DNA of 64,000 nucleotides from Litoribacter populi (lineage in GTDB: Bacteria; Bacteroidota; Bacteroidia; Cytophagales; Cyclobacteriaceae), in NCBI RefSeq assembly GCF_007483685.1, contig NZ_VMKN01000001.1, positions 1,254,297 to 1,318,296 on the forward strand, written 5' to 3'. The stretch's first letter is position 1; every line of letters starts with the position of its first letter. Below the pieces are notes generated by a model, which ran no database searches, was not told the origin of the DNA, and saw only the letters and a program-made list of their open reading frames with translations. Positions 43,582 through 52,686 of this stretch are shown one piece after another. The translations under genes were made by a program, and so were the position numbers.

Positions 43582-44169
43582 ATGAACAAAAAACTAGAAG
43601 ACTTGACCAAGCATGAATGGGATACTTTATTTCCCATTGAACTAGTAAACCATAACCTAAACTGGAAAAATATCTTTGAACAAGAGAGGCGACAAATCAC
43701 CGAAAAGATCGGTGACAAGATAATCAGCATCGAACACGTAGGAAGCACAGCAATTCTTGATATCAAAGCCAAACCGTATATCGACATCTCGATTGAAATC
43801 CCCAAAGAGAACCTGTTCGACGATGAAATTATTGACGCTTTGCAAGATTTGAACTATCACTTTTTTCGACAGATCGGAAAGGATGCAGATTATATGATAT
43901 TTGTGAAGGGATACAATCTGGATGGCCTAAGGGAGCAGATATTTCATATCCATATGTGCCCTCCTAAACATGAAATGCTGGACCAAATCATTTTCCGTGA
44001 CTACTTGACTGCTTACCCTAAAAGGGCCAAGGAATATGAACAACTGAAAACCGAATTAGCAGCCAAATACAAAAATGACAGGGTCGGGTACCGTGTGGCC
44101 AAAGACGACTTTATTGCTGAAACACTGAACAGGGGCAGGCAATCCCTTAACCCAGGCCGCAGGCCTTAA
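43582..44169 (+). CDS. GrpB family protein (UPF0157, nucleotidyltransferase fold)
   Basis: A 195-residue cytoplasmic GrpB protein, related by fold to nucleotidyltransferases. Motifs: IISIEHVGSTAILDIKAKPYIDISIEI, then REQIFHIHMCPP and FRDYLTAYPKRAKEYEQLK. The last residues (SLNPGRRP) are encoded by an AACCCAGGCCGCAGGCC element repeated at 42945, suggesting the tail is acquired. Flanked by 140-bp direct repeats, so the gene may have moved here as a unit. Biochemical role unknown. Confidence 0.88.
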   Translation: MNKKLEDLTKHEWDTLFPIELVNHNLNWKNIFEQERRQITEKIGDKIISIEHVGSTAILDIKAKPYIDISIEIPKENLFDDEIIDALQDLNYHFFRQIGKDADYMIFVKGYNLDGLREQIFHIHMCPPKHEMLDQIIFRDYLTAYPKRAKEYEQLKTELAAKYKNDRVGYRVAKDDFIAETLNRGRQSLNPGRRP

Positions 44170-44205
44170 ACCCAATTACGAGATAAGGGAGTTTGTATAG
44201 TATAA

Positions 44206-44421
44206 TCAAATCTCAAAACCTTTATCCCTCAGTTCTTTGAGACATCTCTCTACACCATCTTCATTGCCATCATTCATATAGTTAAGCGCGATATCAATAT
44301 TCGCAATTATCCCTCTTCCCTTAGCAATCCTGTCATAAGGTAGCTTCTGCCAGGAATAGAAGGATTTCAGTTTAGCCTCACATCGAGACTTTAGATTCAG
44401 TAGCTGTTGCCTGGTATCCAT
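44206..44421 (-). CDS. Small hypothetical protein, 71 aa
   Basis: A helical, charged protein (MDTRQQLLNLKSRCEAKLKS, then GRGIIANIDIALNYMNDGNE, ending RDKGFEI). No family recognised. It has a well-placed ATG, a truncated paralogous copy at 42963-43102, and two TGTTTA-N5 operator-like sites just upstream (44431-44467), all of which support a real gene. It may belong to a two-gene or autoregulated module. Confidence 0.65.
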   Translation of the reverse strand: MDTRQQLLNLKSRCEAKLKSFYSWQKLPYDRIAKGRGIIANIDIALNYMNDGNEDGVERCLKELRDKGFEI

Positions 44422-44425
44422 AGGT

Positions 44426-44467
44426 ATTGTTTATAATGTTGACATTTTATTGTTTATAATGTAAACA
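44426..44467. promoter_or_regulatory. Two TGTTTATAATGT operator-like repeats
   Basis: ATTGTTTATAATGT occurs twice (44426-44439, 44449-44462). The second is part of a palindrome TGTTTA-TAATG-TAAACA (44451-44467); the first is an imperfect version. They lie directly upstream of the 71-residue gene. Confidence 0.5.
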
Positions 44468-44534
44468 TCTATTTGCATTACCCATAGCAAATTCATAAGA
44501 AATGTGGAGTCCCTGGCACCACGCTGTTCTTGCA

Positions 44535-44640
44535 ACGCTGTTCGTGATTTGCAATCTCGAGCTCAGATAAATGGGATTTGTAATCCCTGTTTCAGTAATG
44601 CAACATCCATAAACCTATAATCTCATAAACTATAAAACCC
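44535..44640. repeat. REP-like element GATTTGCAATCTCGA...GGGATTTGTAATCCC
   Basis: TGATTTGCAATCTCGAGCTC, then ATAAATGGGATTTGTAATCC, then TTTCAGTAATGCAACATCCA and AACCTATAATCTCATAAAC. Copies at 59383-59487, 59488-59542 and 62444-62547. GGGATTTGTAATCCC is a short hairpin. Such elements in Bacteroidetes are tied to REP-associated Y1 transposases, none of which is in this window. The rest of the 44422-44941 spacer has no gene. Confidence 0.75.
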
Positions 44641-44941
44641 CATTGTGCTTCTGACTTTTTAAGATTGAACTTAAATCTCGTTATGCCAAGTCTCCGACTT
44701 GCGCATCTCTGAGTAAAGAGTCTCCGACTCGAGAAAATTAAACTGGAAGTAACTCTGCCAAAATTTAAGCCTGGAGTAAGGGGATTGTTACTACCATCCC
44801 TCAATCTTAAAAAGCTAGGGCCGTTGGGTAGTGCTCAGACTTGTTGGGGAAACTTTATTAACAAGGTGAAGTATATATAATATCAGGGACCCATTAATTG
44901 AATCAATTTTATCAAATATACCATCCTAATTTTTTCTATTT

Positions 44942-45655
44942 ATGAAAACCAGATTTTTAAACAACAATACTAGAGTGTTAAGCGAAGTAGTTGACGGTGA
45001 GGGGAAAAGAATTGCTCAGGATTTTTTAGAAAGATTGACTAATGGATTTGTGAAGCATTCCACTAAATACATGAAATTTGTTTATGAGACTCCATTTGCT
45101 TTTGGAGAAAGGCAAGTAAATTCCATTCTAGCTCCGGCATTAGCAGGATTTGCAGAAGCTTTTCTTTTGGAGATACCTGCAAACCGTAAAAATTTAAAGC
45201 AGGGATATGAATCACATGGCTGGGTTGATATTTGGGCTAGGTACCGGAAAATAGATTTTTACCTTGAAGTGAAACATAGCTTTGCTTCTTATAAGTCTCT
45301 CTCAATAAATAAGGATACACATGGTAAATGGGAAGAAGCAATTGTTCAGATCAAAGATTGCTCAAGTAGCCTGATGAAGATGTATGACTCTAATGGGATA
45401 ATAATCCTGCCCTTGCACATTATTACAATTTTTGATGGAGTAGCTGAAGGTGAGATTTCACTAAGCATTGAAGATGGTAATGAACTCTCTTTAATTCAAA
45501 AAAATCATCATCATAGTTTGAAAAATCTGAACTGGTCAAGTTTGTGGACTGTACCAGGAAGCTTAGCTAAAAATGCATACCATATCAGGGAAAATAAGGA
45601 TATCTACTATCCAGGAGTAATTTTGGCGTCAAATATAAGCAAGTTAAGGGTCTGA
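44942..45655 (+). CDS. Hypothetical protein with PD-(D/E)xK-like motif
   Basis: A 237-residue protein with no family I recognise. The block GYESHGWVDIWARYRKIDFY followed by LEVKHS gives Asp, then Glu-x-Lys at PD-(D/E)xK spacing, with an upstream Glu (AEAFLLEIP). The arrangement suggests a nuclease-like fold but is not proof. AT-rich with REP-like DNA upstream and no operon partners, as for an accessory gene. Confidence 0.6.
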   Translation: MKTRFLNNNTRVLSEVVDGEGKRIAQDFLERLTNGFVKHSTKYMKFVYETPFAFGERQVNSILAPALAGFAEAFLLEIPANRKNLKQGYESHGWVDIWARYRKIDFYLEVKHSFASYKSLSINKDTHGKWEEAIVQIKDCSSSLMKMYDSNGIIILPLHIITIFDGVAEGEISLSIEDGNELSLIQKNHHHSLKNLNWSSLWTVPGSLAKNAYHIRENKDIYYPGVILASNISKLRV

Positions 45656-45949
45656 GCTTATAGAATCTTCCAAATTCCCACCGCACACCAATCCTCCCTT
45701 TTGTACCAATCCGGCTTTGTGGGAAAGTGAAGAAATCTGTGGTACTTTGAAGGAGGGGATCGGCTTCCAATTGGACTTCGGCCATCCGACATATATAAAA
45801 CTAAGAAACCTATGTCTAAATGTCATGGGACCTGAAATGAAGAACTTTTTGTAAATGTCTTTAGGTTAATATTTTTCTTTGAATATTATGTAATTTACTT
45901 TAAATTACTTTTGATGGATGGCGTTTTAAAGGGTTAAACTAACTGTCGT
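45656..45949. other. 294-bp spacer with possible promoter
   Basis: No gene seen. TTTG at 45878-45881 and TACTTTTG at 45906-45913 (24-bp spacing, one over the usual range) may be the promoter of the alpha/beta-hydrolase. A phrase GGCCATCCGACAT lies near 45780. Confidence 0.4.
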
Positions 45950-46990
45950 ATGAAAATTAATAAATTTTGGGCTGTTTTTTTATGCATGATGCTTACCGCT
46001 ACTCTTTGGTTAGCAGTAGAGTTTGGTATCCGCAGAGGGGAAACCCCGCCTCTGAATAATCCTGAGAGTATAGCTTCATTGGAGCAAGTGAATCTGGGAG
46101 GTGCGAATCAATGGATCTTGACCAGGGGAAGGAGTAAGAACAATCCGGTCTTACTTTTCCTCCATGGGGGGCCGGGTATGCCTGCCATGTACCTTGCCCA
46201 TTCCTTTCAACGTGATATTGAAAAAGATTTTGTTATAGTCCATTGGGACAGGAGAGGGGCAGGTAAATCCTTTTCTGAGGATTCTATGAATTCTCCTTTA
46301 ACTGTAAGCCAAACTCTTAAAGAAACAATTGAGCTCACCGAATTGCTGCGCCGAAGATTCAAGCAAGACAGGATATACCTTGCTGGGCATTCATGGGGAA
46401 GTTATTTAGGTCTTTTGGCCATACAAAAACATCCTGAATATTACCAGGCTTTTATAGGGATGGGGCAGGTGGCAGGCACCAAAGAACAAGTTATGGATAT
46501 CCAACTGGATTTTTTGGCCCAAAAGAGTGCAGAAAAAGGAGAAAACGAACTAGCTGCAGGTTATGCTAGCGGAGAAATCTCAGTTTCGGAAAATGACCTT
46601 TTCAAGTACGGAGGAGAACTTAAAAATTCAACTAGCTTTTGGCCACTTCTCAAAACAGGCCTTAAAGCTCGGGAATATACTATACAAGACATTATAAATG
46701 TCAAAAGAGGTGCGGATTTAGTCGGAAGAAAAATGGAATACGATGTTTGGCCAAATCCCTATGAAGGGGAGATAGACGGATTTGAGGTCCCCTTGTTTTT
46801 CTTCTTGGGACGACATGATTTCAACACCCCTTCAATTTTGGGTGCGGAGTACATGGACAGGATTGATGCACCACATAAAGAGGTGGTTTGGTTTGAGGAA
46901 TCTGCTCATTTTCCTTTTTATGAAGAGCCTCAGAAGTTTCATGTTGAATTGATGCGGGTGAAGGATTTTCTTGCAAACTCAGCTCCTTGA
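45950..46990 (+). CDS. Alpha/beta hydrolase, proline iminopeptidase-like
   Basis: Alpha/beta-hydrolase of 346 residues with an N-terminal signal or anchor helix (FWAVFLCMMLTATLWLAVEFG). HGGPG (oxyanion loop), DRRGAGKS, and the nucleophile elbow GHSWGS match proline iminopeptidase-like enzymes. The catalytic Asp is likely in FFLGRHDFNTP and the His in SAHFPFYEEP. The substrate is unknown. Confidence 0.85.
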   Translation: MKINKFWAVFLCMMLTATLWLAVEFGIRRGETPPLNNPESIASLEQVNLGGANQWILTRGRSKNNPVLLFLHGGPGMPAMYLAHSFQRDIEKDFVIVHWDRRGAGKSFSEDSMNSPLTVSQTLKETIELTELLRRRFKQDRIYLAGHSWGSYLGLLAIQKHPEYYQAFIGMGQVAGTKEQVMDIQLDFLAQKSAEKGENELAAGYASGEISVSENDLFKYGGELKNSTSFWPLLKTGLKAREYTIQDIINVKRGADLVGRKMEYDVWPNPYEGEIDGFEVPLFFFLGRHDFNTPSILGAEYMDRIDAPHKEVVWFEESAHFPFYEEPQKFHVELMRVKDFLANSAP

Positions 46991-47200
46991 ATTGTTTAAA
47001 AATGGATATTCGCAATGATGCTAGTAAGTAATTTTCCTTTGATATTAAGGTAGGATGCCCGAATACCGTGCTGCTTTAGTATCTTCAGGCCAAAAGTTGT
47101 CGGCGACTTGTTAGCTCAATAAAGTGACTTACTTTTTTTATATTCTGAAGCCCATTTTATGAAACCCTCAGAATTAGGGGTAAATCGGATAATATCCATA

Positions 47201-47910
47201 CTACTTACTTAACCCTTTAATTTTATTAAAAAAATACTCGCTATAACTATCACCAATTGGTATATATTGATCTAATATTTTAATTCTGTTTCTTTCAATG
47301 TGATCAATCTTTTCGATGGATACTATAAAAGAGCGGTGCACACGGACAAATTTTTCATAAGGAAGTATTTCTTCAATCCCTGCAAAGTTCATTAATGTCA
47401 TTATTTTCTCGCCAGCAGTACAGATCCGCAGATAGTCCTTCATGCCCTCTATATAATAGATATCATCTGTAAAAATTTTTTGCATGCGATGCCCTACCTT
47501 CAAGAAGATGAAAGAATTATCTTTAATAATTTTAGGTTCCAGGGCTTCCTGATGGTTGTTTTCCTTTTGGTAAAGCCTTAGCACACTTTTATAGAATCTT
47601 TCAAATGAGTAAGGTTTTACTAAATAGTCCTTTACTTCCAGCTCAAAGGCTTTAAGAGCATATTCACCGTAAGTATTATTGATGGTTTGGGGTTCAGCAT
47701 CGGTATAAAGCTCATACCGTCCATATATGGCATGTTAATATCTAAAAACAAAATATCAGGTTTTTCTGATTTAATAGGCTTTACCGCTTCCATTGCATTC
47801 ATGAAAACACCTTTTAACTCCAAAAATGAAACTTTGGAAATATAATTTTCCAGCATTTCCTGCGCCAGAGGTTCATCTTCAATTATAAAACATGTGAGTG
47901 TTTCTTTCAT
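47201..47910 (-). pseudogene. Frameshifted LytTR response regulator
   Basis: The receiver start (CFIIEDEPLAQEMLENYI, phosphoacceptor in LFLDINMPYMDGM) reads in one frame to a stop at 47632. The second half of the receiver (YGEYALKAFELEVKDYLVKP) and the LytTR DNA-binding domain (MQKIFTDDIYYIEGMKDYLR, EKFVRVHRSFIVSIEKID) continue in another frame to 47201. The shift lies near 47690, where the expected Thr-rich strand (FTTAY-like) is shortened. The gene follows the split kinase with overlap, as in LytS/LytR pairs. Probably non-functional. Confidence 0.85.
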
Positions 47911-48256
47911 GTTCACCAGCATAAAGATCGTATAAGTTTAGTATAACTGTATATTTTCCTGAGTCTGCATAAGTTTCAAAAGTATGTTTCCCAGGATATA
48001 ATAGTCGGAGCCTTTTCCGGACATTTGATAATCCTGTCCCCCCTTTTTGTTTCCTTGAATTCTCACCATTTTCATCTATTGGGTTTTCAATCCGAAAAGC
48101 AAGTTTATTTCCTTCAATGAATAATTTGACCTTTATATCTTTGGAGTGAAGCCAAGAAGGACTGTGCTTAAAAGCATTTTCAAGGAGGTGTATAAAAATC
48201 AATGGTGAAATTTTATGATTTTCTAAATTACCTTCAATTGCAAAATTCACAACCGA

Positions 48257-48262
48257 CTCCTC
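48257..48262. repeat. Target-site duplication, left copy
   Basis: CTCCTC directly before the IS21 left end. The identical copy is at 50883-50888. Confidence 0.85.
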
Positions 48263-48364
48263 TGTCTATTACGGCGATGATGGGCCAGTGATTACGGAGC
48301 ATGCCGGGCCAGTGATTACGGGAATAACTGGGCCACTTTCCATGTGCAATTATGGGATTATATT

Positions 48365-49102
48365 TTAATTGTCCAACTTCTTTCTACTTCTCATAGATTC
48401 CCCTTCCAGTTCTATCCTGTGGGAGGAGTATACCAGCCTGTCAAGAACGGCATCTGCAATGCTGTCATCTCCGATGGTAGCATGCCACTGGGCCACCGGG
48501 ATCTGTGAGGCTATGATGGTAGAGCTTTTCCCATACCTGTCCTCCATAACGTCCATCAGGGCATGCCTGGCTTGGGTGTCCATGGGTGCCAGTCCAAAAT
48601 CATCCAGGATCAATACCGCGGTTTTTTCCAGCTTTTTAAGTAGGTTATGGTAGGTGCCCTCCAGCTTTGCAAGCCGGACCGTGTCAAAAAATCTCGAGGT
48701 ATTGTAATAAAGTGTTTTGTACCTGAACTGGCATGCCTTTACGCCGAGGCACTGGGCTAGGTGACTTTTTCCGCAACCTGTGGCACCGGTAAGTATGATG
48801 TTTTCCCTGTTGCGGATGAAGCCAAGCCCTAGCAGCCTTTCAAACACCGACCTGTCGAGATTACGTGAGGCATGGTAATCGATGTCAGTGGCGGCGGAAG
48901 CCTGCTTGAAACCGGCCTGGCGGATTAGGTTGTCAATCGTCCTGTTTTGCCTTTGTTCCCATTCGCTGTCGACCAACAAGGTCAACAGCTCATCGGCAGA
49001 AAATTCTTTGTAAAGGTTTTCGGTGAGCCGTTTGTGGTAAAGTTCGGCCATGGCCCCCATGCGCATCTGTTTCAATTTTTCGATTGTGTTGTATTCGTTC
49101 AT
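48365..49102 (-). CDS. istB: IS21-family helper ATPase
   Basis: AAA+ ATPase of 245 residues related to DnaC. Walker A GATGCGKSHL, Walker B AVLILDDFGL and the arginine-containing RYGKSSTIIASQIP block are present. It assists the IstA transposase in target selection. It lies 43 bp behind istA on the same strand, full length and apparently intact. Confidence 0.95.
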   Translation of the reverse strand: MNEYNTIEKLKQMRMGAMAELYHKRLTENLYKEFSADELLTLLVDSEWEQRQNRTIDNLIRQAGFKQASAATDIDYHASRNLDRSVFERLLGLGFIRNRENIILTGATGCGKSHLAQCLGVKACQFRYKTLYYNTSRFFDTVRLAKLEGTYHNLLKKLEKTAVLILDDFGLAPMDTQARHALMDVMEDRYGKSSTIIASQIPVAQWHATIGDDSIADAVLDRLVYSSHRIELEGESMRSRKKLDN

Positions 49103-49145
49103 AGTTTATATGGATTGGTTTTTAATGTAGATGGGTTGAAGCCGC

Positions 49146-50684
49146 TCAACTGAAAAGCCCCCTGATGTTTTTGTGTTCAGGTGTCACTCGGTCCTCCGGA
49201 AAGGGGATCTCCTCCATATCCATTTTGTTCTGCAACACCCTTTCAAGGGTATGGTAAGAGGCTTTTTCGAATCCCAGAGCCCTTTTACAGGCCCTTTCCA
49301 GGCGCTCCGGTTCGTAGCTTTTCAAAAAGGCAAGGATCCCCTGGGCCTGCTTGTAGCCAATTTCGGGATAGTCATACTGCCCGATCAGCCTGCCGATGTA
49401 CTCTTGGGTGTGGGGACCGACCTTTTGGGCTCTCCGGTGAAAAAATTCGGGGCTCCATTCATTGAAGTATTGGTGGCTGCTGGGCATATGGTCGCCCACT
49501 GTGATGTAGTGACCTGCTTTGAAGCTCCTTTTGTGGAAGGCTATCCTTTCCTGCCTGTGGAAGATCTCCACTATGTCCTGATTGTACTGTACTTCCACGG
49601 CCAGCCCGATATAGCGGTGGGGACAGCTGTAATAGTTCTTGTCCTCTCCCATGAAGACGTGGGAGGTTTTCTGGACTGTGGCTTTTTTATAGTTCCTGAT
49701 ACTATAAATACCACTTGGCAGGGGCTGAAGGAACTCTTTTTCAATATCGATGAACTGGCTCCTCCTGCTGCCCTGTCCGTGGCTCAACAGATAATCGTTG
49801 AACTCCACCAATTTGTCGGCAATGGCATCGTTGAGCTCGGCCAGGCTGAAAAAGGTGTGGTTGCTCAGGGGGTAGTATATCCGTTGATAGACAATGGTTA
49901 CCGTCCGCTCGACAAGGGCCTTGTCCTGTGGGCTGTAAGGGCGTGTGGGGTCAAGTGCACAGCCATAATGTTGTCCAAAATCGGCAAAAGTCTTGTTGAG
50001 TATGGGGGCATATTTTGAACTTTTGCTTACGGCAGACTTAAGGTTGTCCGGCACCACCGCATAGGGGACGCCTCCTATCCATCCGAGGCAATGGACTAGG
50101 CAGCTGATAAAATCTTCACGGTTCTGGCTGGCCACGGCCTTGACGTAGGTATATTGGCTACAGGGCATGATCCCCAAAAAAACCTCAACATCGATCTGTT
50201 CGCCGGTATGCCTGTCCACATAAAAGAGTTTCTTGCCGCAAAAGTCCACAAAAAGCTTTTCTCCGGCCCTGTGGGTCAGCTTTCCGCTAACATGGTGGCG
50301 TTTGCTCCATTGCCGGTAATGCCAGGTAAACTGGCTGTATTTATAGCCTTCCGGATGTTTTGCAATATATGCCTTCCAAAGTGCCTGCAGGGTGCACCCG
50401 GGCTTTTTCATCTCTTTCTGGAAGTGTGGGAACTGTCCGGAAAGCTGTTCGTACCGTTCCTTTTCCGTCTGGCTGTTTTGGGTGAAAAGTTCCTCAAGAT
50501 CCTTTCCCTCAAGAGTCAGGAGCTCCCCGTACCCCAAGCCGAGTTCCTTGAACCGCTTGATGTACTCGTCTACGGTTTTCCGGTTGACACCCAAAAGGGC
50601 GGCCACCTTTCGGTTGCTCAAGCCTTTTTGCTTAAATGCTATCAAACTTCTTAATTCCATGATGTTTATTCTTTGTCCTGCCAT
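49146..50684 (-). CDS. istA: IS21-family transposase
   Basis: DDE transposase of 512 residues. The N-terminal HTH (LRSLIAFKQKGLSNRKVAALLG) is followed by the rve-type catalytic core: first Asp in KLFVDFCGKK, second in VVPDNLKSAV, and Glu in DKALVERTV. A C-terminal beta-barrel follows (KNYYSCPHRYIGLAVEVQYN). Full length, so the element may still be mobile. Confidence 0.95.
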   Translation of the reverse strand: MAGQRINIMELRSLIAFKQKGLSNRKVAALLGVNRKTVDEYIKRFKELGLGYGELLTLEGKDLEELFTQNSQTEKERYEQLSGQFPHFQKEMKKPGCTLQALWKAYIAKHPEGYKYSQFTWHYRQWSKRHHVSGKLTHRAGEKLFVDFCGKKLFYVDRHTGEQIDVEVFLGIMPCSQYTYVKAVASQNREDFISCLVHCLGWIGGVPYAVVPDNLKSAVSKSSKYAPILNKTFADFGQHYGCALDPTRPYSPQDKALVERTVTIVYQRIYYPLSNHTFFSLAELNDAIADKLVEFNDYLLSHGQGSRRSQFIDIEKEFLQPLPSGIYSIRNYKKATVQKTSHVFMGEDKNYYSCPHRYIGLAVEVQYNQDIVEIFHRQERIAFHKRSFKAGHYITVGDHMPSSHQYFNEWSPEFFHRRAQKVGPHTQEYIGRLIGQYDYPEIGYKQAQGILAFLKSYEPERLERACKRALGFEKASYHTLERVLQNKMDMEEIPFPEDRVTPEHKNIRGLFS

Positions 50685-50882
50685 GTAGATTGTTTTTAAA
50701 AACTACAAGGCTAATAATTATCATGGAAAGTGGCCCAATGACCTCCGGAATTCGAATGGGTTGCCGTAATTAAATGGCCCAATGACCTCCGGAAACAACG
50801 CCTGATTTTTGGCCCGTTGATTCCCGGAATGGCTGGCCCAGTATCAGCGTAAACTATGGCCCAGTGACCTCCGTTTTAGACA

Positions 50883-50888
50883 CTCCTC
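50883..50888. repeat. Target-site duplication, right copy
   Basis: CTCCTC directly after the IS21 right end, identical to 48257-48262. Confidence 0.85.
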
Positions 50889-51774
50889 CTTGTAGCGTAG
50901 TTCCTGTAGACAAATATAGTCCTGTAAGTAGGTGATCTCCAATTGAAGAGGCACTAATGGAGTATTTGACTCATATATCATATAGCGCATCAAAGAAGCT
51001 AATCTAAGAATTGCATCTGGAGCTAAATCATCCTTTTTATAAGCAAGAGCATGGATGTTATTCAGAGTATTAAAAAGAAAATGAGAATTAATCTGCGATT
51101 TTAGGAAATCTAATTCTGCTCTAACTACCTGATTCTCCAGTTGTTCAGTTTTTAGGGAGTTAAGAAACCAATCTTCTATAATCCTTAAGAGCCAGCTTGC
51201 TCCACACATTAGTAGGACTATAATCATTGAAGGTGCATAAGAGGCCACTCTTATATCTATACCTTGAGCTTGAAAAACTACAAAGAATAGTGGAGCTGAT
51301 AGAAGTAAGCCTAGAAGACAAAGAATGTAGGTTGCAAGTTTTTTAAAATTTTGCAGGTATGTTATAATAAAAAAATGGCCATAAAAGGCATACAAACCCA
51401 TTGATAGCATGCCTAATGATACGGAAACCTTGGTTTCTGGCTCTATTACGCTATTTATCCAGAAAACAAAAATAGATAGAAGAGTCCATCCCACGATATG
51501 AATCACTACGAATATCTTCTTAATTCTTCCCATACTAGCAAAGGTATACTATTCTGAAGGAAGGAATTTATTCAAATCGACGAAAATTCAAAATCAATCT
51601 ACAGGATTAATCATTTAATCCATAGAAGTTCTAATCGATAGTAATGCTGTTTTGGTAGATTTTTTTGTTGAGTTTGTATATCACTTTTTTAAAAGATGTC
51701 CCTTAAGCGTTCCTTTGGAAATTATAAAGGCAAAATAATACCCTAAACTCACATCCATAAATTATTAAAACCAT

Positions 51775-52686
51775 ATGGACACTAAAGATTTATTACTTTC
51801 TATTAAAAACATTTCTAAAACTTACTCAAATGGAGTACAGGCATTGAAGAATGTAAGCCTTGACGTGCCTGTGGGAATGTATGGTTTGTTAGGGCCAAAT
51901 GGGGCAGGCAAATCAACGTTAATGCGTATACTTTCCACACTACAAATACCGGATGAAGGAAGTATTTACTTAGGAAAAATAGATATAGTTGCGCAGCCAA
52001 ATGAATTGCGTCAAACCCTTGGTTACTTGCCTCAGGACTTTGGACTCTATCCTAAATCAAGGGCAGAGGATTTGCTCAATCATTTCGCTATTCTAAAAGG
52101 TATTACAAATAGGATGGCCCGCAAAGAAGTTGTTGAAAAGTTATTGCGAAAAACAAACTTATATGAAGTACGCAAACAAAAAGTAGGGGGATTTTCTGGC
52201 GGTATGCGTCAAAGGTTTGGAGTTGCTATTTCCTTAATAGGTAATCCAAAACTTCTGATAGTAGATGAACCAACTGCAGGGCTGGATCCTGGAGAACGGG
52301 TACGCTTCCTTAATCTTCTAAGCGAGTTAGGGGAAAAAAGTATTATAATTCTTTCTACACATATTGTTGAAGATATAAGCGAGTTATGTACACGAATGGC
52401 CATTATTAACAAAGGATCAATTTTGCTCGAAACTAAGCCTCTAGAGGCTATTGAAAAACTAAAGGGAAAAATATGGCGAAGAATTGTGGAAAAGAAATTA
52501 TTACCACAATTGGAAATAGAGCATAAAGTGATTTCTACTAAGCTTTTTAATGGAAAAACCGTGGTCCATATTTATAGTAGGGAACATCCAGGTAGCGGAT
52601 TTGAAGAGATTAATCCAGACCTAGAAGATGTTTACTTCTGTAAAATTCGTAGTAATGGTATAATAGAAAAGAAGGTACTACTATGA
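51775..52686 (+). CDS. ABC transporter ATP-binding protein
   Basis: ATPase subunit of an ABC-2-type exporter, 303 residues. Walker A GPNGAGKST (about 41-49), Q-loop YLPQDFG, signature FSGGMRQR, Walker B LLIVDEP, and H-loop LSTHIVED. The C-terminal extension follows the pattern of exporters for antibiotics or peptides. It overlaps the next gene by four bases (ATGA). The gene is divergent from the broken LytS-type kinase; such two-component systems often control adjacent transporters. Confidence 0.93.
   Translation: MDTKDLLLSIKNISKTYSNGVQALKNVSLDVPVGMYGLLGPNGAGKSTLMRILSTLQIPDEGSIYLGKIDIVAQPNELRQTLGYLPQDFGLYPKSRAEDLLNHFAILKGITNRMARKEVVEKLLRKTNLYEVRKQKVGGFSGGMRQRFGVAISLIGNPKLLIVDEPTAGLDPGERVRFLNLLSELGEKSIIILSTHIVEDISELCTRMAIINKGSILLETKPLEAIEKLKGKIWRRIVEKKLLPQLEIEHKVISTKLFNGKTVVHIYSREHPGSGFEEINPDLEDVYFCKIRSNGIIEKKVLL

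Larger units (their letters stand above)
48263..50882 (-). mobile_element. IS21-family insertion sequence (2620 bp)
   Basis: Ends begin TGTCTATTACGG (left) and, on the other strand, TGTCTAAAACGG (right). Both ends carry multiple copies of a GGGCCA-containing motif: GGGCCAGTGATTACGG on the left, and GGAGGTCATTGGGCCA on the right, the multiple terminal-repeat layout of IS21. It holds istA and istB and is flanked by CTCCTC duplications. Confidence 0.93.
47879..51533 (-). pseudogene. LytS-type sensor histidine kinase split by an IS21 element
   Basis: The 5' part (50883-51533) encodes 217 residues: four or more membrane helices, then the phosphoacceptor block SQINSHFLFNTLNNIHALAY (His about 151). 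The 3' part (47879-48256) encodes the HATPase with HLLENAFKHS and GGTGLSNVRKRLRLLYPG. Removing 48263-50882 and one CTCCTC copy joins RYKEE to SVVNFAIEGN in frame, giving a 342-residue kinase of normal length. The insertion separates the His box from the ATP site, so the kinase is inactivated. Confidence 0.92.

Noticed and set aside
45585-45785. Short minus-strand frame after the PD-(D/E)xK-like gene
   Set aside because: Overlaps the end of that gene and spacer repeat DNA; no start context or family match.
49173-50018. 281-codon frame antisense to istA
   Set aside because: Long but a shadow of the istA coding strand; istA motifs are complete on the minus strand.
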